Source: an uncultured Pseudomonadota bacterium
Lineage (GTDB): Bacteria; Pseudomonadota; Gammaproteobacteria; Steroidobacterales; Steroidobacteraceae
DNA: 64,000 nucleotides
Reading direction: 5' to 3'
NCBI GenBank assembly: GCA_903884235.1
Contig: CAISEB010000031.1
Location: 1 to 64,000 of the forward strand
The position numbers and the translations under genes are program-made. The notes beneath the pieces are model-generated. The model saw only the letters and a program-made list of their open reading frames with translations, was not told the DNA's origin and did not search any database. Position 1 is the stretch's first letter. Every line of letters begins with the position of its first letter. This document shows, in pieces, positions 63,537-64,000 of this stretch.

Positions 63537-63749
63537 CTAGCGGCCGAGGCCGTGCGGCGTGATCCAGCCCTGGCGCCCGGCAAACAGCATCAGCAGCAAC
63601 AGCCCGATCGAGAGGCCGATGCGCCAGGTCAGCGCCCGGACCATCTGGCCCTGGTCGCCCTTGCCGGTGGTCATGAAGTACAGCGCCCGCGCCAGGCTGC
63701 CGAGGATCAGGAGCAGGAGTCCGACGACGATGAGACGGAACAGGTCCAC
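63537..63749 (-). CDS. DUF2909 twin-transmembrane protein
   Basis: A 70-residue protein with two membrane helices (LFRLIVVGLLLLILGSLARALYFM and RIGLSIGLLLLMLFAGRQGWI) joined by TTGKGDQGQMVRALTW, the DUF2909 pattern. It is commonly encoded between coxC and the SURF1 gene in gammaproteobacteria, so an oxidase-assembly role is suspected but unproven. GTG start at 63749, 30 bases from the divergent SURF1 gene. Confidence 0.88.
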   Translation of the reverse strand: MDLFRLIVVGLLLLILGSLARALYFMTTGKGDQGQMVRALTWRIGLSIGLLLLMLFAGRQGWITPHGLGR

Positions 63750-63779
63750 GGCAGTGCCTCCACAGGGGGCGCCAGTATA

Positions 63780-64000
63780 GTGGCAACGCCGAGCCCACCG
63801 CCGCGCCGCGTCCGCTCGCGCCTGCTGGCCGGGGCGCTGGCGTTCGCCGCGATCGCCTGCTTCGCCTCCCTCGGCGTCTGGCAGCTCGGGCGCGCCGCCG
63901 ACAAGCGGGCGCAGGCCGCCGCGTTCGTGGCCGGCGATGCGCCGGCGGTGCCGCTGCCGCCGTCCGGCGCGCCGCGGGCCCGTTACCTGCGCGTCGAGGC
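63780..64000 (+). CDS. SURF1-family cytochrome oxidase biogenesis protein (5' part, runs off window)
   Basis: The first 73 codons from a GTG show a basic start (PPRRVRSR), a membrane helix LLAGALAFAAIACFASLGVWQL and the SURF1 hallmark LGVWQLGRAADKRAQ. It continues to YLRVE at the window edge. SURF1 helps insert heme a into subunit I, which fits the adjacent cox operon. The second membrane helix and most of the periplasmic domain are beyond the window. The start codon is tentative, since TATAGT overlaps it. Confidence 0.85.
   Translation, partial: MATPSPPPRRVRSRLLAGALAFAAIACFASLGVWQLGRAADKRAQAAAFVAGDAPAVPLPPSGAPRARYLRVE

Overview
The window looks like the chromosomal replication-origin region of a GC-rich gammaproteobacterium. 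Supporting evidence is the block rpmH-rnpA-yidD-yidC-mnmE facing dnaA-dnaN-recF-gyrB, the E. coli-like string gpsA-secB-grxC-rhodanese-envC, glnA followed by a DUF4124 protein and ntrBC, and an aa3 oxidase operon with ctaG, DUF2909 and SURF1. The gene content and very high GC suggest a lineage near the Xanthomonadales/Steroidobacterales, but this is an inference from synteny and not a measured placement. Nearly everything to the right of position 3455 is ordinary core genome.

Left end (1-3440), accessory and visibly less GC-rich: a small chromosomal integron. An IntI-type integrase (2382-3440, +) has attI at its 5' side. A cassette array then runs leftward on the minus strand: brnT-brnA, attC, a second and different brnT-brnA, attC, a secreted protein of unknown function, a degenerate attC, and a small membrane-protein gene whose start codon is lost and which is cut by an IS4-type element. 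The integron abuts the 3' end of mnmE, a known integration site for genomic islands.

Origin block (3455-14056): mnmE, yidC, yidD, rnpA and rpmH on minus; dnaA, dnaN, recF and gyrB on plus. A likely oriC with DnaA boxes and an AT-rich stretch lies between dnaA and dnaN. A universal-stress-protein remnant follows gyrB.

14461-31888: plsC, glyS and glyQ (minus); an acyl-CoA ligase; the nitrogen-control block glnA, DUF4124, ntrB and ntrC with two NtrC sites and a sigma-54 promoter; an MscS channel; a class 1B-type pyrD without pyrK; trmL; a second acyl-CoA ligase; then gpsA, secB, grxC and a rhodanese.

31945-49785: an EnvC-like protein, two c-di-GMP proteins, MAPEG, SRPBCC, an amidohydrolase-fold protein lacking its metal ligands, a small holin-like membrane protein, three transporters (EamA, OPT, POT), tatABC, dtd, an AT-rich island, a LytS/LytTR-type two-component pair and a class I fumarase.

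49798-64000: a small membrane protein with trkH and trkA, uvrD, an AI-2E family permease, an orphan pduL, a perfect FNR/ANR-type box, bioH-bioC with a decayed bioD, and the cytochrome c oxidase operon coxB-coxA-small ORF-ctaG-coxC ending at a clear intrinsic terminator. DUF2909 and the start of SURF1 follow.

The most unusual features are the origin-proximal integron with two consecutive self-promoted BrnT/BrnA cassettes, the bioD remnant, the FNR box and orphan PduL, the inactive-looking amidohydrolase, and recurrent promoters placed so that the transcript would begin at the start codon. No tRNA, rRNA or CRISPR array was seen.
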